A program made the position numbers and the translations under genes. A stretch of DNA of 64,000 bases from Circinella umbellata (taxonomy: Eukaryota; Mucoromycota; Mucoromycetes; Mucorales; Lichtheimiaceae). Location: NCBI GenBank assembly GCA_025093555.1, contig JAIWNF010000088.1, positions 1-64,000 of the forward strand. The letters run 5' to 3'. Numbering within the stretch: the first letter of the stretch is position 1; each line of letters opens with the position of its first letter. Under the pieces are notes generated by a model that was not told the DNA's origin, did no database searches, and was given only the letters and a program-made list of their open reading frames with translations. Of this stretch, positions 42,679 through 54,254 are shown piece after piece.

Positions 42679-45600
42679 ATGCGTTTGGTGTCTTTAAGTC
42701 TTCGTATTTTTGCCAGAAAGCATCACTCCTTACGTTCTTTTTCTGCGATGGCTACTCTCAACAACAGGGTACAACCAAAATGGCATGTACCTTTTGAAAC
42801 CAAGACTGCTGATAAACCTGTTCTTAAACTGTACAATTCTTTGACGAAGTCAAAAGTAATAATTCTTCTTTTTTAATTTCAACGTTTACAGTTACTTCAT
42901 TCTTGTTTGTACTTAACCTTTTTTTTTTTCTCGATGTATATAAATAGACTGAATTTATACCTAAACGTCCAGGACATATCAGCTGGTATAACTGTGGTCC
43001 AACTGTTTATGATGCAGCTCATATGGGACATGCCAGGTAAACTATTGTTTGTAATATGACAACAATGTCATTAACCGAAAACGAAATGACAAACGAAACT
43101 CTTTTAGAGGAGTGCGAATGAGGTATATATTTATATATATGATGATTATATAGGACTTATCTAAGCATGGATATTATTCGACGTGTCCTTCAATCATACT
43201 TTGGATACCAAGTTCAATTCGTTCAAAATGTTACTGATATTGATGATAAGGTAAAGAAGATAATGCATCGGTTTATAGCCGAGGAGTAGCAACAATATAT
43301 AGCTGATTCAATGCCATTTTACTAGATCATTTTACGAGCACGTCAACAGTACTTATTCAATAATCTAAAAAATTCGACCGATGGTTTAAATACTGATCTT
43401 ATTCACCAGGTCGAAAAATATTGGAATGATTATGCCACATCTAAACTTGCTACTGTAGAAGGAGCAGCTGTAGAGGCAATATCAGATTGGGCTGCTTTCG
43501 AAACAAAAATGACTCCAGAACGCTTGGCTCAAGCTGTTTTAGCTGATGAGAAGTTTAAGATGCATTTTTCAGCTCTTGTAAGTTTCTTAAGTGGAAGAAT
43601 GTGTTTGTCAAAAGTTTTCGTTTTTATTATAACTTTTTTTTTAATAGCAAACGTCTCGTTCTGCCATTGAAGCCGCCAAAGCTACATTAAGTCAAGGTAT
43701 CCAAACAAAAGAAAGTGCATATGGATTATTGGACGCATCCCAAGATATTGTTTCATTAGCATTGGATAAAGCTGTATGTATCAATCTTTAGTTATTATTG
43801 TAGCCCTATTCGAGTTATAATGAATCTTATACGTATAATATAGGGGGGAGAAAACGTGACTGATTCCAAGATTTTCCGTGAACTACCAGCTTATTGGGAA
43901 GACATGTATTTTAAAGATATGAAGGAATTGAATGTAAGTTGTTTGGACATGTATATAAAAATAAATGCAAAAGAGTGGATATAAAAATAAGCATGTTTAA
44001 GTTAAATTTGAGTCCATTATTTGGTTAGGTTCTTGCTCCTAGTGTTAAAACTCGTGTGAGCGAATTTGTTCCTGAGATTGTTGCTTATGTCGAAAAGATT
44101 ATTGCTAATGGATATGCCTACGAAGCTAATGGATCAGTTTATTTTGATACAGCACGATTCGATGGACACTGTGGTCACTACTATGCCAAATTACAACCTA
44201 CATCTAAGGGTGATACCGCTCTTATTGAGGATGGAGAAGGTTCTTTAGGTGCTAAATTGCAAGGTAAAAGAAATCCAAGTGATTTTGCTTTATGGAAATC
44301 ATCCAAACCAGGTGAACCTGTATGGGATTCACCCTGGGGTAAAGGTCGACCAGGTTGGCATATTGAATGTTCGGTGATGGCAAGTGCCGTACTAGGTGAC
44401 AACATGGATATTCATTCGGGTGGTATTGACTTGGCATTCCCTCATCACGATAACGAACTTGCGCAATCTGAAGCTTATTACAACTGCCCTCAATGGGTCA
44501 ACTACTTTTTACATGCCGGTCACTTGCATGTTGAAGGGCAAAAGATGAGCAAAAGCTTAAAAAACTTCATTACTATTCAAGAAGCCTTGAAATTGTATAC
44601 ACCTCGTCAAATGCGTCTCTTTTTCTTAGCTCATCCATGGCACACAAAGATGGATTTCAAACAATCAAGCATGCAAGAAGCAATTCAAATTGAAACAACG
44701 ATCAAGAACTTAATGGATAATGTAGCTGCATTGGGTCATCGCATTCGATCGGATGGATCGCGTGGATCTACGCTTTTGCCAGGTGGTGACATTACACATC
44801 GTTGGAGAAATGATGAAAATGAACTCAGTGCGTTGTAAGTATATATTTTTACTTGCATATATATTCATAAAGGGTCCTCCATGTTGCCAATATTATTAAT
44901 GTATTTGTATTATGTGCATAGTTTCCGAGACCGTATTGATGCCGTTCATGCTGCACTCTGTGATTCAATCAATACTCCAGCTGTATTAGATGAAATTATG
45001 GAACTTACTACATATACCAACAAATACCTGGTTAAGGGTGCTTCGTATGTCAATATAGATGTACTCGAAGATATTACTAGTTGGATTAGTGGTATGATGG
45101 AAACCTTTGGTATTGAAATGGGATCCAATGCTAAATCTAGTTCGGATGCTGATGTAAGCTTTTTTATCTTTTGGGGAATACATACAAATTTCTGTCAATG
45201 TTAAATTAATTAATTTTTTAACATTCTTTATATATATTATAGCAAGAGTTTTTGATGAATTGTCTTCGAACACTATCATCCTTCAGAGATAGAGTGAGAC
45301 AATTTGCTCTAGATAAAAAGGATCCTAAAGAATATCTCAAATTGTGTGATGAGCTTCGTGATCAACATTTAGCTGAACTTGGCGTTGCTCTGGACGATCA
45401 AAAAGGTATATCCATTTGTTTATCTATTTTGTTTAAATTAAGAATCAAAGTTTATGCTGAATATATACATATATTTATAAAATATAGATGGCACCGCATT
45501 AGTAAAATTACTATCACCCGAAGAAGTAAAAAAAGCTCGTGATGAAAAAATAGCTCAACAAGCTGCTAAAGCTGCTAAAGCTGCCGCAGCAAAAGCTCAG

Positions 45601-45840
45601 CGACTTCAAAAAGGATTTGATCGATTGCAAAAGGGCAAAAAGTCACCGGAAGAGATTGAAACAGAACGAAAACAAGAAAATGCGGAAATGTCCAAGAATC
45701 AATTGAAAAAACTCGCCAAAGAAATTGAACTTCAAAAAGGGTTACATAGTGAATATGAAAAGTACACAACATTTTTGATGGAATCAGGAAAATCAGATGA
45801 TCTCAATGGTTATGAAGCATATCTTGAACAGACCAAATAA
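42679..45840 (+). CDS. CARS: Cysteinyl-tRNA synthetase, likely mitochondrial and cytosolic forms
   Basis: Two in-frame starts. The ATG at 42679 gives [20 protein letters not shown], an Arg/Ser-rich amphipathic leader typical of mitochondrial import. The ATG at 42748 gives [19 protein letters not shown], the cytosolic start. Catalytic core: [17 protein letters not shown] (HIGH-type motif with zinc Cys), [32 protein letters not shown] and [10 protein letters not shown] eukaryotic-type insertion lies between the N-terminal blocks. The C-terminal tail is Ala/Lys-rich ([14 protein letters not shown]) and includes the [15 protein letters not shown] segment known from eukaryotic CysRS. About nine introns. 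Stop at 45838-45840. It charges tRNA-Cys. Confidence 0.95.
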
Positions 45841-46147
45841 TAAAAAGTATTACTATTATGATTATCAATATTTTTTTTGGGGGAATTATAAAGTATAGTC
45901 TGTTCGTATGTATATATAATGATTATTATATATTCATATCATCTACTGTAAAAAAAGGGGTATTTCAAATATATAAACAAAAAAAAATGTAGTAAAAAAA
46001 ATAGGGAAAATATGATAGAATTATTGAATGTATGTGCGAACAAAAAAAAAGGAAAGAGAATAAGTAAACAGGATGATAATGATAAGGATAGTGATGGTAT
46101 AATAGGAAAAAGATATGAACAAAAGAGTAATTAGAGAAAGTAAAAAG

Positions 46148-46148
46148 T

Positions 46149-46202
<54 letters not shown>

Positions 46203-46212
46203 GTATATATAT
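46148..46212. repeat. (AC)n(AT)n microsatellite
   Basis: About ten AC repeats are followed by several AT runs broken by GTAT, in the short gap between the convergent CysRS and RING genes. Confidence 0.9.
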
Positions 46213-46318
46213 CAGAGAATAAAAGAGTTCTGTATAATAAAGATGCATATAGCTATATATACAAATGGTATATAACAGTATGATGTCCGTAAAAATGATC
46301 AGTAAAAAAGACGGCAAA

Positions 46319-48821
46319 TCATCGAGATCGCCATTGCCGCGGTAATGAGCGACTAATTCGACCTCTGAGTCCAGTAGGTTCAGGTTGATGTGATAGTGCC
46401 GGTGGTGATAAAGGTCTATTATGGTCTTCATTACTACCATCGTTCCTGTTATTACTCGTCATTCTAGAGGGAAGTTCAATCGCAGGCCCATCACCATGAG
46501 CAAGTGCTGCTTCATGGATTTGACGTCGCATATTCCGTGGTAGACTACGTACCATCCATGAGCGACTGAATTCTTCGGCTTGATCTGCTCGAATAGTTGG
46601 TCCCAACATATTTCTAGAAGTTGTTGTCGTCGTTGAAGAAGCTGTGCCGTTCCCACCTCCGAAGAAACGAATAGAAAAGGGTGAATTTGTACGCGAGGGT
46701 GTAGTTGAAGAAGGATACCCCGCTTCTATTTCTCGAGAATCGGGCTGCATTTCGATATCCGATGTTACTTTAGGTACATCAAGCGAACAATCGTGCTTAC
46801 ATAAAGGGCAAGACGCCGATTTTATTGTCAACCAAGGATCTGTTTAGTAAAGAATTGTATAATGACGAACGATTAGCTATCATAAAAATCCACCAAGTGA
46901 TAATAATGATATCAGCCAGCGTTTTTTTTCTTTGTGTTTTTCTCTTAGTTATTATATATACCTATGCATTCACAATGATATTCATGACCACATGGAAGCT
47001 TTCGTACAGTATCACCAGATGAAAATTCATCCAAGCAGATAACACAAGAAACTTCTACATTGGTAAGTTGTTCCGAAAGATTTGCCGAAAGACGTTGCTG
47101 TTGCTGTAACGAAGAAGATGAATTTCTACAACCTTCTTCAGGTGATGTTGCCGTTGTTATTACGATGGACTGATGTTGTTCTGGAGTATATGTCGTAGTG
47201 GTAGTACTCAGATTGTTATTGGCAACTCGTTGATCAACAGCTGTTGCTAAAGCTTCTGCATTTCTGAGTGCTTTTTCCGATCGAGTAGAACGTACGGATT
47301 GTGTTGAGTTTCTCCGCTCAATAATCATTGCAATGGGGGAGTCTGGTTGTTGTTGTTGTTGTGGTAGTGGTAGTGATGATGGTGCTGGTGGTGACTGTGG
47401 TGGTGCATTATTATTATTATTATTATCTTGACTAGTGACCGTTTCTCTTTCTCCTTCTCCTCCAATAGTGCGTGTTGGGAATAACGGTAACATGGAAGGA
47501 TCTATGATCTTCTTTTCTGAGTTGACTTGAAATGCTTGTGTGAATGGTGGAGGTAATAGTCCATTTTCAAACATGAGTCGCTGTCGTCGTCGTATTCTCC
47601 ATAAATGATAATGCATACCCACTAAAATTAATTACATTATTATCCGCAAAGAGTTAGTCTTTTTTTAATTTTATTTTCATTTTTGTACCCTGCATATTAT
47701 ATGCGGGATAAACAACTCTTTTCCTCATAGACACTACTATAACTTTTTCATTCATCTTTTTAAGATTATAACAATAAAAAACAGGTTTTTTTACCTGATG
47801 CTAAGAAGCTTATAGCAAGTAATGCAACGACAACAATAAGCGTAAATTCCCATGCACTTGGAAAACCACCAACTGCAGGATATAGTGAAACCTTAACTGC
47901 TTTCTGATAAGATGCATTATTTACGTTATCATGGTTCATAGGTGTTTCTTGTTGCAATTTACGTAACAAATCGGCTCCAATATCTAAATCGACATAATAC
48001 GCAGCGATAGTAATATTTCCAGGAGGAATGTTCTGTATCAAAAAATGAGACAAGTTTTAGTTTAAAAAAAAGCATATTTCTTGGTGTTCCGTTTTATGGA
48101 TTTATTATTTGACACTGTGACGACACCTTACCATAATACCGGCTCGAGGATCTTTTTCAAAAGGGATTTGATCATAAATGATGACTCCTACTGCCCCGTC
48201 CATTTGGGAATGAATTACTTTATCTTCAAAAGAACAATTACCACGTCGAACGAGAGCAATTTTACGTTGATCTGTTAATAAAGATGGTAGCGGTGTATCT
48301 GCTGTATTTTCCAGTTCGCATGATAATCCACGATCATATAAAACACCCTATTATGTATAATTCATTTTTAAATTATTTGATTATCATTAATATTACTAAT
48401 CAATCTAAAATAATCGTTTTTTTTGCATTTCATAATATAATAATAGTAATATTTACTGAGAGTCCAGAGGAGTCAGGTTGAGTTAAGTTCGTATTGGGTA
48501 CAATATTTTGCTTATAATTTTGTGGTTCAATGGCTGAATCAACTGAATCAATGGAGGAAGTATTTGAATACAAAGTGACAGTCTCTATTTTAATAATAAC
48601 AATAATAATAATAAATACATTATGCATTTTTCTTTATCTCATTGGGGAAGAGTTTATCTTTTTTGTTCTTTTTAGTTCTTTTCACTATATAAAAGCTTCC
48701 ACTTTTTAATAATAATAATAAAAAAGATATACCTTCAGAAATGTATGGATTACTACTAGAGAAAAGGCTGGCCTTAACTAAATAAATGCATTGTAATAAA
48801 CAAACTAACCGAAGAAGCATT
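46319..48821 (-). CDS. PA-TM-RING E3 ubiquitin ligase
   Basis: The ATG at 48821 starts a signal peptide (MLLRLVCLLQCIYLVKA). Next come a short acidic/Ser-rich exon and a protease-associated domain (LALVRRGNCSFEDK-like sequence: KIALVRRGNCSFEDKVIHSQ, then GVIIYDQIPFE and IPPGNITIAAYYVD). A membrane span follows (FTLIVVVALLAISFLAS), then a cytosolic part with Asn/Gln/Pro runs and a RING-H2 finger (CVICLDEFSSGDTVRKLPCGHEYHCECI, split by an intron, then CPLCKHDC). The tail is Ser/Thr-rich and ends RGRISRSLPRQWRSR. Domain order matches RNF13/GRAIL-type ligases of endosomes and vacuole. About seven exons. Looks intact. Confidence 0.9.
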
Positions 48822-48829
48822 GTCAACGG

Positions 48830-49779
48830 TTATTATTAAAAAGTTGAAAAAAATGAATTACAAAGAAAAAAAAAGAGAGAGAGAGAGAGAGAGAAAGAAA
48901 GAAAAAGAGAACGACGCAAAAAGGTTTATTTCTTTCCCAATTTGGTGAATTTTTTTCTTGTGCTACAAACAACGAATAAGCTAGAGCGAGAAAGGTACTT
49001 GCATATTCATTCAAGCGTCAATTGTTAATATTCAACAAAAAAATTATTATTAAAACAATTGAAGAAGGAACATATAGCAAAAATGTATACAATTTATTTT
49101 TAAAAAAGTTAATTGATACAAATAATGAACAAAATATCTATGCGTGGTACGGTCTGAGTTGTTCTTCTTCATCTTATATGAGAAATTTGTAGTAAATTTT
49201 ATTTAATTCAGGAGCATTAAATATCACAACACCAATCAACAAAAATATAATACGTATCGTATAATAATGTTTCTTGGGGAACATAAGTGTTAGTACAGTA
49301 CTTCGAACTACGTACATTTAGCTGATCATGAATTATGTATATGATGAGAATAAAAGTGGTCAGTAAATTCCGTAGAAACGTTTATAGTTATGTCGCTGCT
49401 ATCTGTATCAGAATTAAATAGTAGATTCTTAATTGTTGATATTGATTTTCACAGGGCGAACATGTGGTAAAACAGTGTATAACGATTAAATATTGTCAGT
49501 AAATACCGTTTTATACCAATGAGGACTGATCATTTGTGCTAATAGATAATCATAAGTATATTCGTGGCCGATTCTCAATTATTTTTCTTATGTATTTTTA
49601 TTACGTACGTACAGAAATTAATCATAATGCTGCAAACGTTTGCCGCGCGATGATCTTAATATCAGTGTTCTTAGTCTATTGTACATATATTAGAAAAAGA
49701 AAAGTGCTAAATGGTTAGTCTCCTTTTCTCTTTTTCATTCTTTAGTCTCTCATCTCATCCATAATGGAAAAAAAGCGGC
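48830..49779. other. Intergenic, (GA)n microsatellite, no gene
   Basis: An AAGAGAGAGAGAGA tract lies at about 48870-48910, upstream of the RING gene. The rest is AT-rich with no recognised feature. Confidence 0.45.
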
Positions 49780-49950
49780 GGTGTTAAAAACCTGTAGCTT
49801 TAAATTTCTTTTGCGGGCTGTAACTTTTTTCATACAGGTTGTAACTTTATATCCTGACAGCCTAAGTTACAACCACAGCTGCACCAACTTCGTGGGCTGT
49901 AAATTTACAGCCCTGGGTGATTTACAGCCCCCGCTAGACATGTTTTTACA
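49780..49950. repeat. Inverted-repeat patch rich in GGCTGTAA
   Basis: It contains the perfect 20-bp palindrome GGGCTGTAAATTTACAGCCC (49894-49913) and several direct and inverse copies of GGCTGTAAC/GTTACAACC. The outer ends (TTAAAAACCTGTAGC and the inverse of GTAAAAACATGTCTAG) are loosely related. It may be a small degraded MITE. Confidence 0.4.
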
Positions 49951-50148
49951 AGCTTTGGAGGAGTCGCTTACAATGTGTTGCGCGCTACATTGAAAAGTAT
50001 ATTATTTTATATCGAGAATTAGTTTATTTCTGTACAATTAAAAATAATAATAAGAAGATACATAGATACTCAGTACGTAGACATCGGCAAAAGTAAAATT
50101 GTACAGTAACGACGACGAAGGAAGTCGTCTACAACATTACACGACATA

Positions 50149-50269
50149 GGGGACCTTGGCTGTGGATCAATTCTTTCTTTATTCAAAATCGAAACATTAT
50201 ACTACTGAGAATTAATTATGAAATAATAAAAGGAAAAATATTGTCTAAGTCTATAATCTCTATCTTCTT
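50149..50269. repeat. DIRS inverted terminal repeat (left)
   Basis: Starts GGGGACCTTGGCTGTGGATC and is the inverse of 54134-54254, with no difference seen over most of its length. Confidence 0.9.
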
Positions 50270-50329
50270 GAATGAGGATTAAATAGGTAAAATAAATAAA
50301 ATAAATTAAAGCGGAGGGGGGGTGGGGAC

Positions 50330-50420
50330 AGCCAAGGTCCCCTATGTCGTGTAATGTTGTAGACGACTTCCTTCGTCGTCGTTACTGTACATTACACATC
50401 CTTGTCGGGGACCTTGGCTG
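50330..50420. repeat. DIRS internal complementary region
   Basis: It joins the inverse of the left outer end (...GTCGTCGTTACTGTAC) to the inverse of the right outer end (TTACACATCCTTGTCGGGG) with one base between. It serves as template for circle closure in the DIRS model. It overlaps the last codons of the recombinase gene. Confidence 0.88.
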
Positions 50421-51899
50421 TGAATCCAGAGTACTTGTAGTGAAATTTTCTTTTGTTTGGACAGAAATACGGTAAAATTGTTCAAACATTTTCTTTGACG
50501 ACCAGTTGCCTTGTACTACGAGATTTTCGACGGATACGCCTGCTTGTGCTGCCAGGGTAGCACCCAAAGCTCTTGCCTTTGGGAGAGGAGCTCCTGGTGG
50601 ACGGCCAACAAACTTCATGACTTGATTAATATATTTGCCAATGCGCTGACTTGATAAGCTTTGATCATGATGATTCACATATCGTAATAGCGGTACTAAT
50701 AATACGTTTGGAAAAACCGGATGTGGGACAGACACCAGGGAAGAAGCAACGCGAGAACAATAAACCTTGTAAGTGTTGACGGGACAAACTAGTTGATCAG
50801 AATGAGGATGTATAACTACGGTTTTGGTAATGCGCATACCACTGCGTTTTTCTTTCGGAGCAACAATGACGAGTGAAAGAATATCATCAGATGAAATAGA
50901 ACATTGAGTGAGGTCAATACGTTTGATGTCTGAAGGACGTAAGAAACCAACCATTGCTAACAACCATTCTAATTTGGCAGTTAATAATTCGACGGTCATC
51001 TTGTTGTTATCGCCCAATGAGAGAATATAAGTTAATGCTGGTTGCAAATCATATTCAAAGGATTTTTGTGGAAGTATGTTGCCTTGACGTAAACCTTTTT
51101 GAAAGTCTTGGAAATGCTGATGGTTGCGTATCTGGTTGCTTTGTGCGGTAGTAAAAAGTGCCAGTATTGACGATTGATAAGCAAGCACCGTACTTATTTT
51201 CCATTTCTTAGTTTCATACTGTGATGCAAGAAAACCGGTTAAATGAAATACATTGGGTTCCATGAAATTTAAATCTGTAAATTCACACCAGCGTTCATAT
51301 ACGGCTTGTCGAATTTTTGTTGATGGGTTAATTTTATTTGTCTTGTTGGTGATAGCTATAGCCGCACCAGAGGCTGATTTTAGTGTTTTTTGCCGAGGTT
51401 CCATGCGAGCAAGGTCCATGTTGCATTCTTGTTCAACAGATCGTTCTCTTTTGTTGGTGTGGTGATGACAATTGGTGGTTCGAGTGCGAGCTGTATTGCT
51501 AAAGGGTACCATGGAGCTGTTCGCCAATTTGGGGTGATCAGAGTTGCTGGAAGTGGCTGTTGAATTAATCGTTGAAGGCATCGTAAAATCAAATTCCATG
51601 GTGGGGCTAGATATAGACGACCCATTTGTGCTGTCCAAATTTTGCTGAATGCATTGGTCCATAGAGCTTGAGGGTGATGATTCCAGCTCACAAATTGTTG
51701 GATTTGGCGGTTGGTTGCTGAAGCAAAAAGATCGATGTGGTGAGGACCCCAAAGCTGGTTTAAATGTTGATACGTCGTGTGAGGTAATTGCCATTCGTTT
51801 TGCTTCATCATTGCACGAGATGGTGAGTCCGCTGGGTTGTGCGCTGAAGGTACATAAAGTGTTGTTAGTGTGATACGGTGTTGGAAACAATATGTCCAT
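50382..51899 (-). CDS. DIRS tyrosine recombinase
   Basis: A 505-codon frame. The N-terminal 170 residues are Ser/Thr/Asn-rich and overlap the end of the RT frame. The core-binding part follows (KIRQAVYERWCEFTDLNF). The catalytic part has FLRPSDIKRIDL (first Arg), a Lys-containing strand (APKEKRSG), and PKARALGATLAAQAGVS with NWSSKKMFEQFYRIS (second Arg box and the nucleophile Tyr). It ends inside the internal complementary region. It integrates the circular DNA intermediate without an integrase. The true start may be later than 51899, given the overlap. Confidence 0.88.
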   Translation of the reverse strand: MDILFPTPYHTNNTLCTFSAQPSGLTISCNDEAKRMAITSHDVSTFKPALGSSPHRSFCFSNQPPNPTICELESSPSSSMDQCIQQNLDSTNGSSISSPTMEFDFTMPSTINSTATSSNSDHPKLANSSMVPFSNTARTRTTNCHHHTNKRERSVEQECNMDLARMEPRQKTLKSASGAAIAITNKTNKINPSTKIRQAVYERWCEFTDLNFMEPNVFHLTGFLASQYETKKWKISTVLAYQSSILALFTTAQSNQIRNHQHFQDFQKGLRQGNILPQKSFEYDLQPALTYILSLGDNNKMTVELLTAKLEWLLAMVGFLRPSDIKRIDLTQCSISSDDILSLVIVAPKEKRSGMRITKTVVIHPHSDQLVCPVNTYKVYCSRVASSLVSVPHPVFPNVLLVPLLRYVNHHDQSLSSQRIGKYINQVMKFVGRPPGAPLPKARALGATLAAQAGVSVENLVVQGNWSSKKMFEQFYRISVQTKENFTTSTLDSQPRSPTRMCNVQ

Positions 51900-53308
51900 A
51901 TCTTCATAGCTAAAGTGTTGAGTATCTTGGACTTAGTTCCTCCAAAATGTCGAATGTATGCCATTGCGCTGATGTTGTCCATGCATAATTGTATGTGTGA
52001 GCTGGTGATCAAGTGAGGTGTTTGTAAAACTTTCCATACTGTGAGAAGTTCCAAATAATTTATGTGAAATTTCTTTTCTTTGACAGTCCATTTGCCAGAT
52101 AGGTATGTATGGTCTTTGACTATGCCAAAGCCGGTTGTCGAAGCATCCGTAAATATTTGTGTCAGAGGTTGGTGGTGTAAAATGTGGGAGCCGTTCCAAG
52201 TTTGAAGTTGTGTGGTCCACCAAACCAGCTCTTGTTGCATATGAGGTGTAATCATAGCAGTTTGTTGATGGCGAGTTCGATTGAGCTGTTTTAATAAGTG
52301 ACGAGTGCGAAACCTTGCTTGTTGATTTCCTAGTTGAGTGGCGACTGCCGAACCGATGAATTGGGCTAGCCTCGTCCATGGTATGGTCTTCATATGAAGC
52401 ATTTGGTAGGCTGTGCGTCGAAGGGTACGAATTTTCTTGCCCGGAATTGAGATCGTCATTGTTTGTGTGTTGAGACACATCCCTAAATGATCGATTTTTT
52501 GTGTTGGAATGAGTTGGGACTTTTTGAAGTTGAGGAGCCAACCAAGTTCTTGTAATTTTTGAGAGATCAGCTGAGTGTGTTGTTGTGCTTGTGTTGCTGA
52601 TTTTGCCATAATCAGTAAGTCGTCCATGTAAGCTGTCAAACGAATGCCCTGCTGCCGAGCCCATTTCAATATTGGTTTCAGTGTTTTGGTAAATATTATT
52701 GGTGACAGACTGAGACCGAAGGGGAGTACTTTGTATTGGTACAGTTGTTTGCGCCATTGAAACTGCAAAAGATGACGATGTGCTGGGTGAATCAGAATGT
52801 GGTGGAATGCATCTTTTAAGTCGATTGATGTTAGGTAGTCTCCTTGTTGGACCATATTGGTTATGGTGGGCCAAGATTCCATCTTGAAATGAATCGTTGG
52901 TAGAAATTGATTGAGGGGACGGAGGTTGAGAACCGGACGAAGGCCTCCATCCTTTTTCGGGAGTAAAAATAGGCGAGACTGGAAGCCTGGAGATGGCGGA
53001 GAAACTTGTTCGATAGCATTCTTGTCTAATAGAGTCTTGATTTCTTGGTCTATTATTGAAGTGGAGTCTTCGAAGGAGTGCAGAAAATTGTGGTGGTTTG
53101 TAAGTGGTGGCGGAGACAGGAGCGGAAGGCGGTAACCGCGCTTGAGTAGTGTGCTGAGCCATGGTGAAATTTGGAAACCAAGAGAAGAAGACCATGTAGA
53201 AGAAAAGGAAGATAGACGTCCTCCGACCTTTTTTAATTCGTTCTTGGGTGAGATTGGCGAGGATGAAAATCCTGCTGCTGAGATTGTTACTGGGGTCGTG
53301 AAGCCCCG
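51380..53308 (-). CDS. DIRS reverse transcriptase-RNase H
   Basis: The frame is open from 53308 to 51380. The first ATG, at 52882, is already inside the RT palm, so translation must begin upstream, probably through the 22-nt overlap with gag (-1 frame). Seen: LLKRGYRLPLL, LLDKNAIEQVSPPSPGFQSR, LPKKDGGLRPVLNLRPLN, DLKDAFHHI, LPFGLSLSP and YMDDLLIMA (RT motifs). These are followed by IFTDASTTGFGI, YLELLTVWKVL, MDNISAMAYI and SAHNPADSPSR (RNase H), and the DIRS tail HHIDLFASATNRQ...APPWNLI. The end overlaps the recombinase frame by about 520 nt. Confidence 0.88.
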   Translation of the reverse strand, partial: RGFTTPVTISAAGFSSSPISPKNELKKVGGRLSSFSSTWSSSLGFQISPWLSTLLKRGYRLPLLSPPPLTNHHNFLHSFEDSTSIIDQEIKTLLDKNAIEQVSPPSPGFQSRLFLLPKKDGGLRPVLNLRPLNQFLPTIHFKMESWPTITNMVQQGDYLTSIDLKDAFHHILIHPAHRHLLQFQWRKQLYQYKVLPFGLSLSPIIFTKTLKPILKWARQQGIRLTAYMDDLLIMAKSATQAQQHTQLISQKLQELGWLLNFKKSQLIPTQKIDHLGMCLNTQTMTISIPGKKIRTLRRTAYQMLHMKTIPWTRLAQFIGSAVATQLGNQQARFRTRHLLKQLNRTRHQQTAMITPHMQQELVWWTTQLQTWNGSHILHHQPLTQIFTDASTTGFGIVKDHTYLSGKWTVKEKKFHINYLELLTVWKVLQTPHLITSSHIQLCMDNISAMAYIRHFGGTKSKILNTLAMKIWTYCFQHRITLTTLYVPSAHNPADSPSRAMMKQNEWQLPHTTYQHLNQLWGPHHIDLFASATNRQIQQFVSWNHHPQALWTNAFSKIWTAQMGRLYLAPPWNLILRCLQRLIQQPLPATLITPNWRTAPWYPLAIQLALEPPIVITTPTKENDLLNKNATWTLLAWNLGKKH

Positions 53309-54081
53309 TTATTGACCATATTATAAGATGATGATTGCTGATGATTGGTGTTGTCTGCGGAGCGACGCTGAGATTGTTCATGATATTGCTTATCATGATC
53401 TTGTTTTTGGAAACTATGGGATCGAGGTCCCTTGTTTTTCTTGGGTCTTCGTTGAGTGATAGTTTGTATTGATTGCTGGAGTTTAATGTGTTCCAGCATG
53501 TCTTGGGTGTCGACCAAAAAATTTTCTTGTTGGGTACCAGGAGCTTCGATGTGATTGGGAAGACCCTTGTAAAGATTATCAGTTCGTAAGGTGGTGATAT
53601 AAGAAGCCAAATCAGATAATAGTTCGTGCATAGCTTGAGCAAAATCACTACTTTGTTGTCGAATGTGAGCATCATCGAAGTTTCCATGTAAGTTTTGATA
53701 TAAAAACCAATCCAGTGGTCTTGTGAGGCCTGATAATCGATATTGTATATTATATAAAACAGAATCGTAATGCTTCGCTGAATTCGATATTGTGACTTTA
53801 TTGATCTTGGGTGGATCATAAGTGCGAACGGAATTCTTAGGACAATCGAAAAGAAATTGTCTTCGTTGGTGATCTTCCAATGGGCGTTTGAAGAAATTCT
53901 CTTGAAGGAATGGATACTGAGCCAACATTTGTTCAGTTGGAGTAAAATCAGCTCTGGGATTGCGAACTGTAACGTTAGGGTCTTGATTAGTAGTGGTTGT
54001 ATTAGCCAATTGCTGTTCGACGGCATGCAATCGTTGGAGGAGGGCATTAGCCCATTCTGGGGTGGCATCATCATGATTCAT
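53287..54081 (-). CDS. DIRS Gag-like protein
   Basis: 264 codons from ATG 54081, about 50 bp inside the right ITR. It has an N-terminal coiled coil (WANALLQRLHAVEQQLA), a middle part with FDCPKNSVRTYDPPKINK, DWFLYQNLHGNFDDAHIRQQ and DFAQAMHELLSDLASYI typical of DIRS gag, and a basic Gln/Ser/Asn-rich tail. No zinc knuckle is seen. Presumed particle or RNA-binding protein of the element. Confidence 0.8.
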   Translation of the reverse strand: MNHDDATPEWANALLQRLHAVEQQLANTTTTNQDPNVTVRNPRADFTPTEQMLAQYPFLQENFFKRPLEDHQRRQFLFDCPKNSVRTYDPPKINKVTISNSAKHYDSVLYNIQYRLSGLTRPLDWFLYQNLHGNFDDAHIRQQSSDFAQAMHELLSDLASYITTLRTDNLYKGLPNHIEAPGTQQENFLVDTQDMLEHIKLQQSIQTITQRRPKKNKGPRSHSFQKQDHDKQYHEQSQRRSADNTNHQQSSSYNMVNNGASRPQ

Positions 54082-54133
54082 AAGAAGCTACGGCGGTGAT
54101 ATGTCCAGGAGCGTAGTAAAATGTTCGAATGAA

Positions 54134-54254
54134 AAGAAGATAGAGATTATAGACTTAGACAATATTTTTCCTTTTATTATTTCATAATTAATTCTCAGTA
54201 GTATAATGTTTCGATTTTGAATAAAGAATTGATCCACAGCCAAGGTCCCCGACA
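54134..54254. repeat. DIRS inverted terminal repeat (right)
   Basis: Inverse of 50149-50269. The element continues to about 54265 with ...CGACAAGGATGTGTAA, matched by the internal complementary region. Confidence 0.9.

Noticed and set aside
46021..46318. Minus-strand frame extending the RING gene 3' end into the microsatellite
   Set aside because: Sequence is translated AT/AC repeat; the RING protein already stops at 46319.
51933..54074. A 713-codon open frame across most of the DIRS gag and RT genes
   Set aside because: It lies in the third frame over sequence that clearly encodes Gag and RT motifs in other frames; its own translation has no recognisable domain. A shadow frame favoured by local composition.
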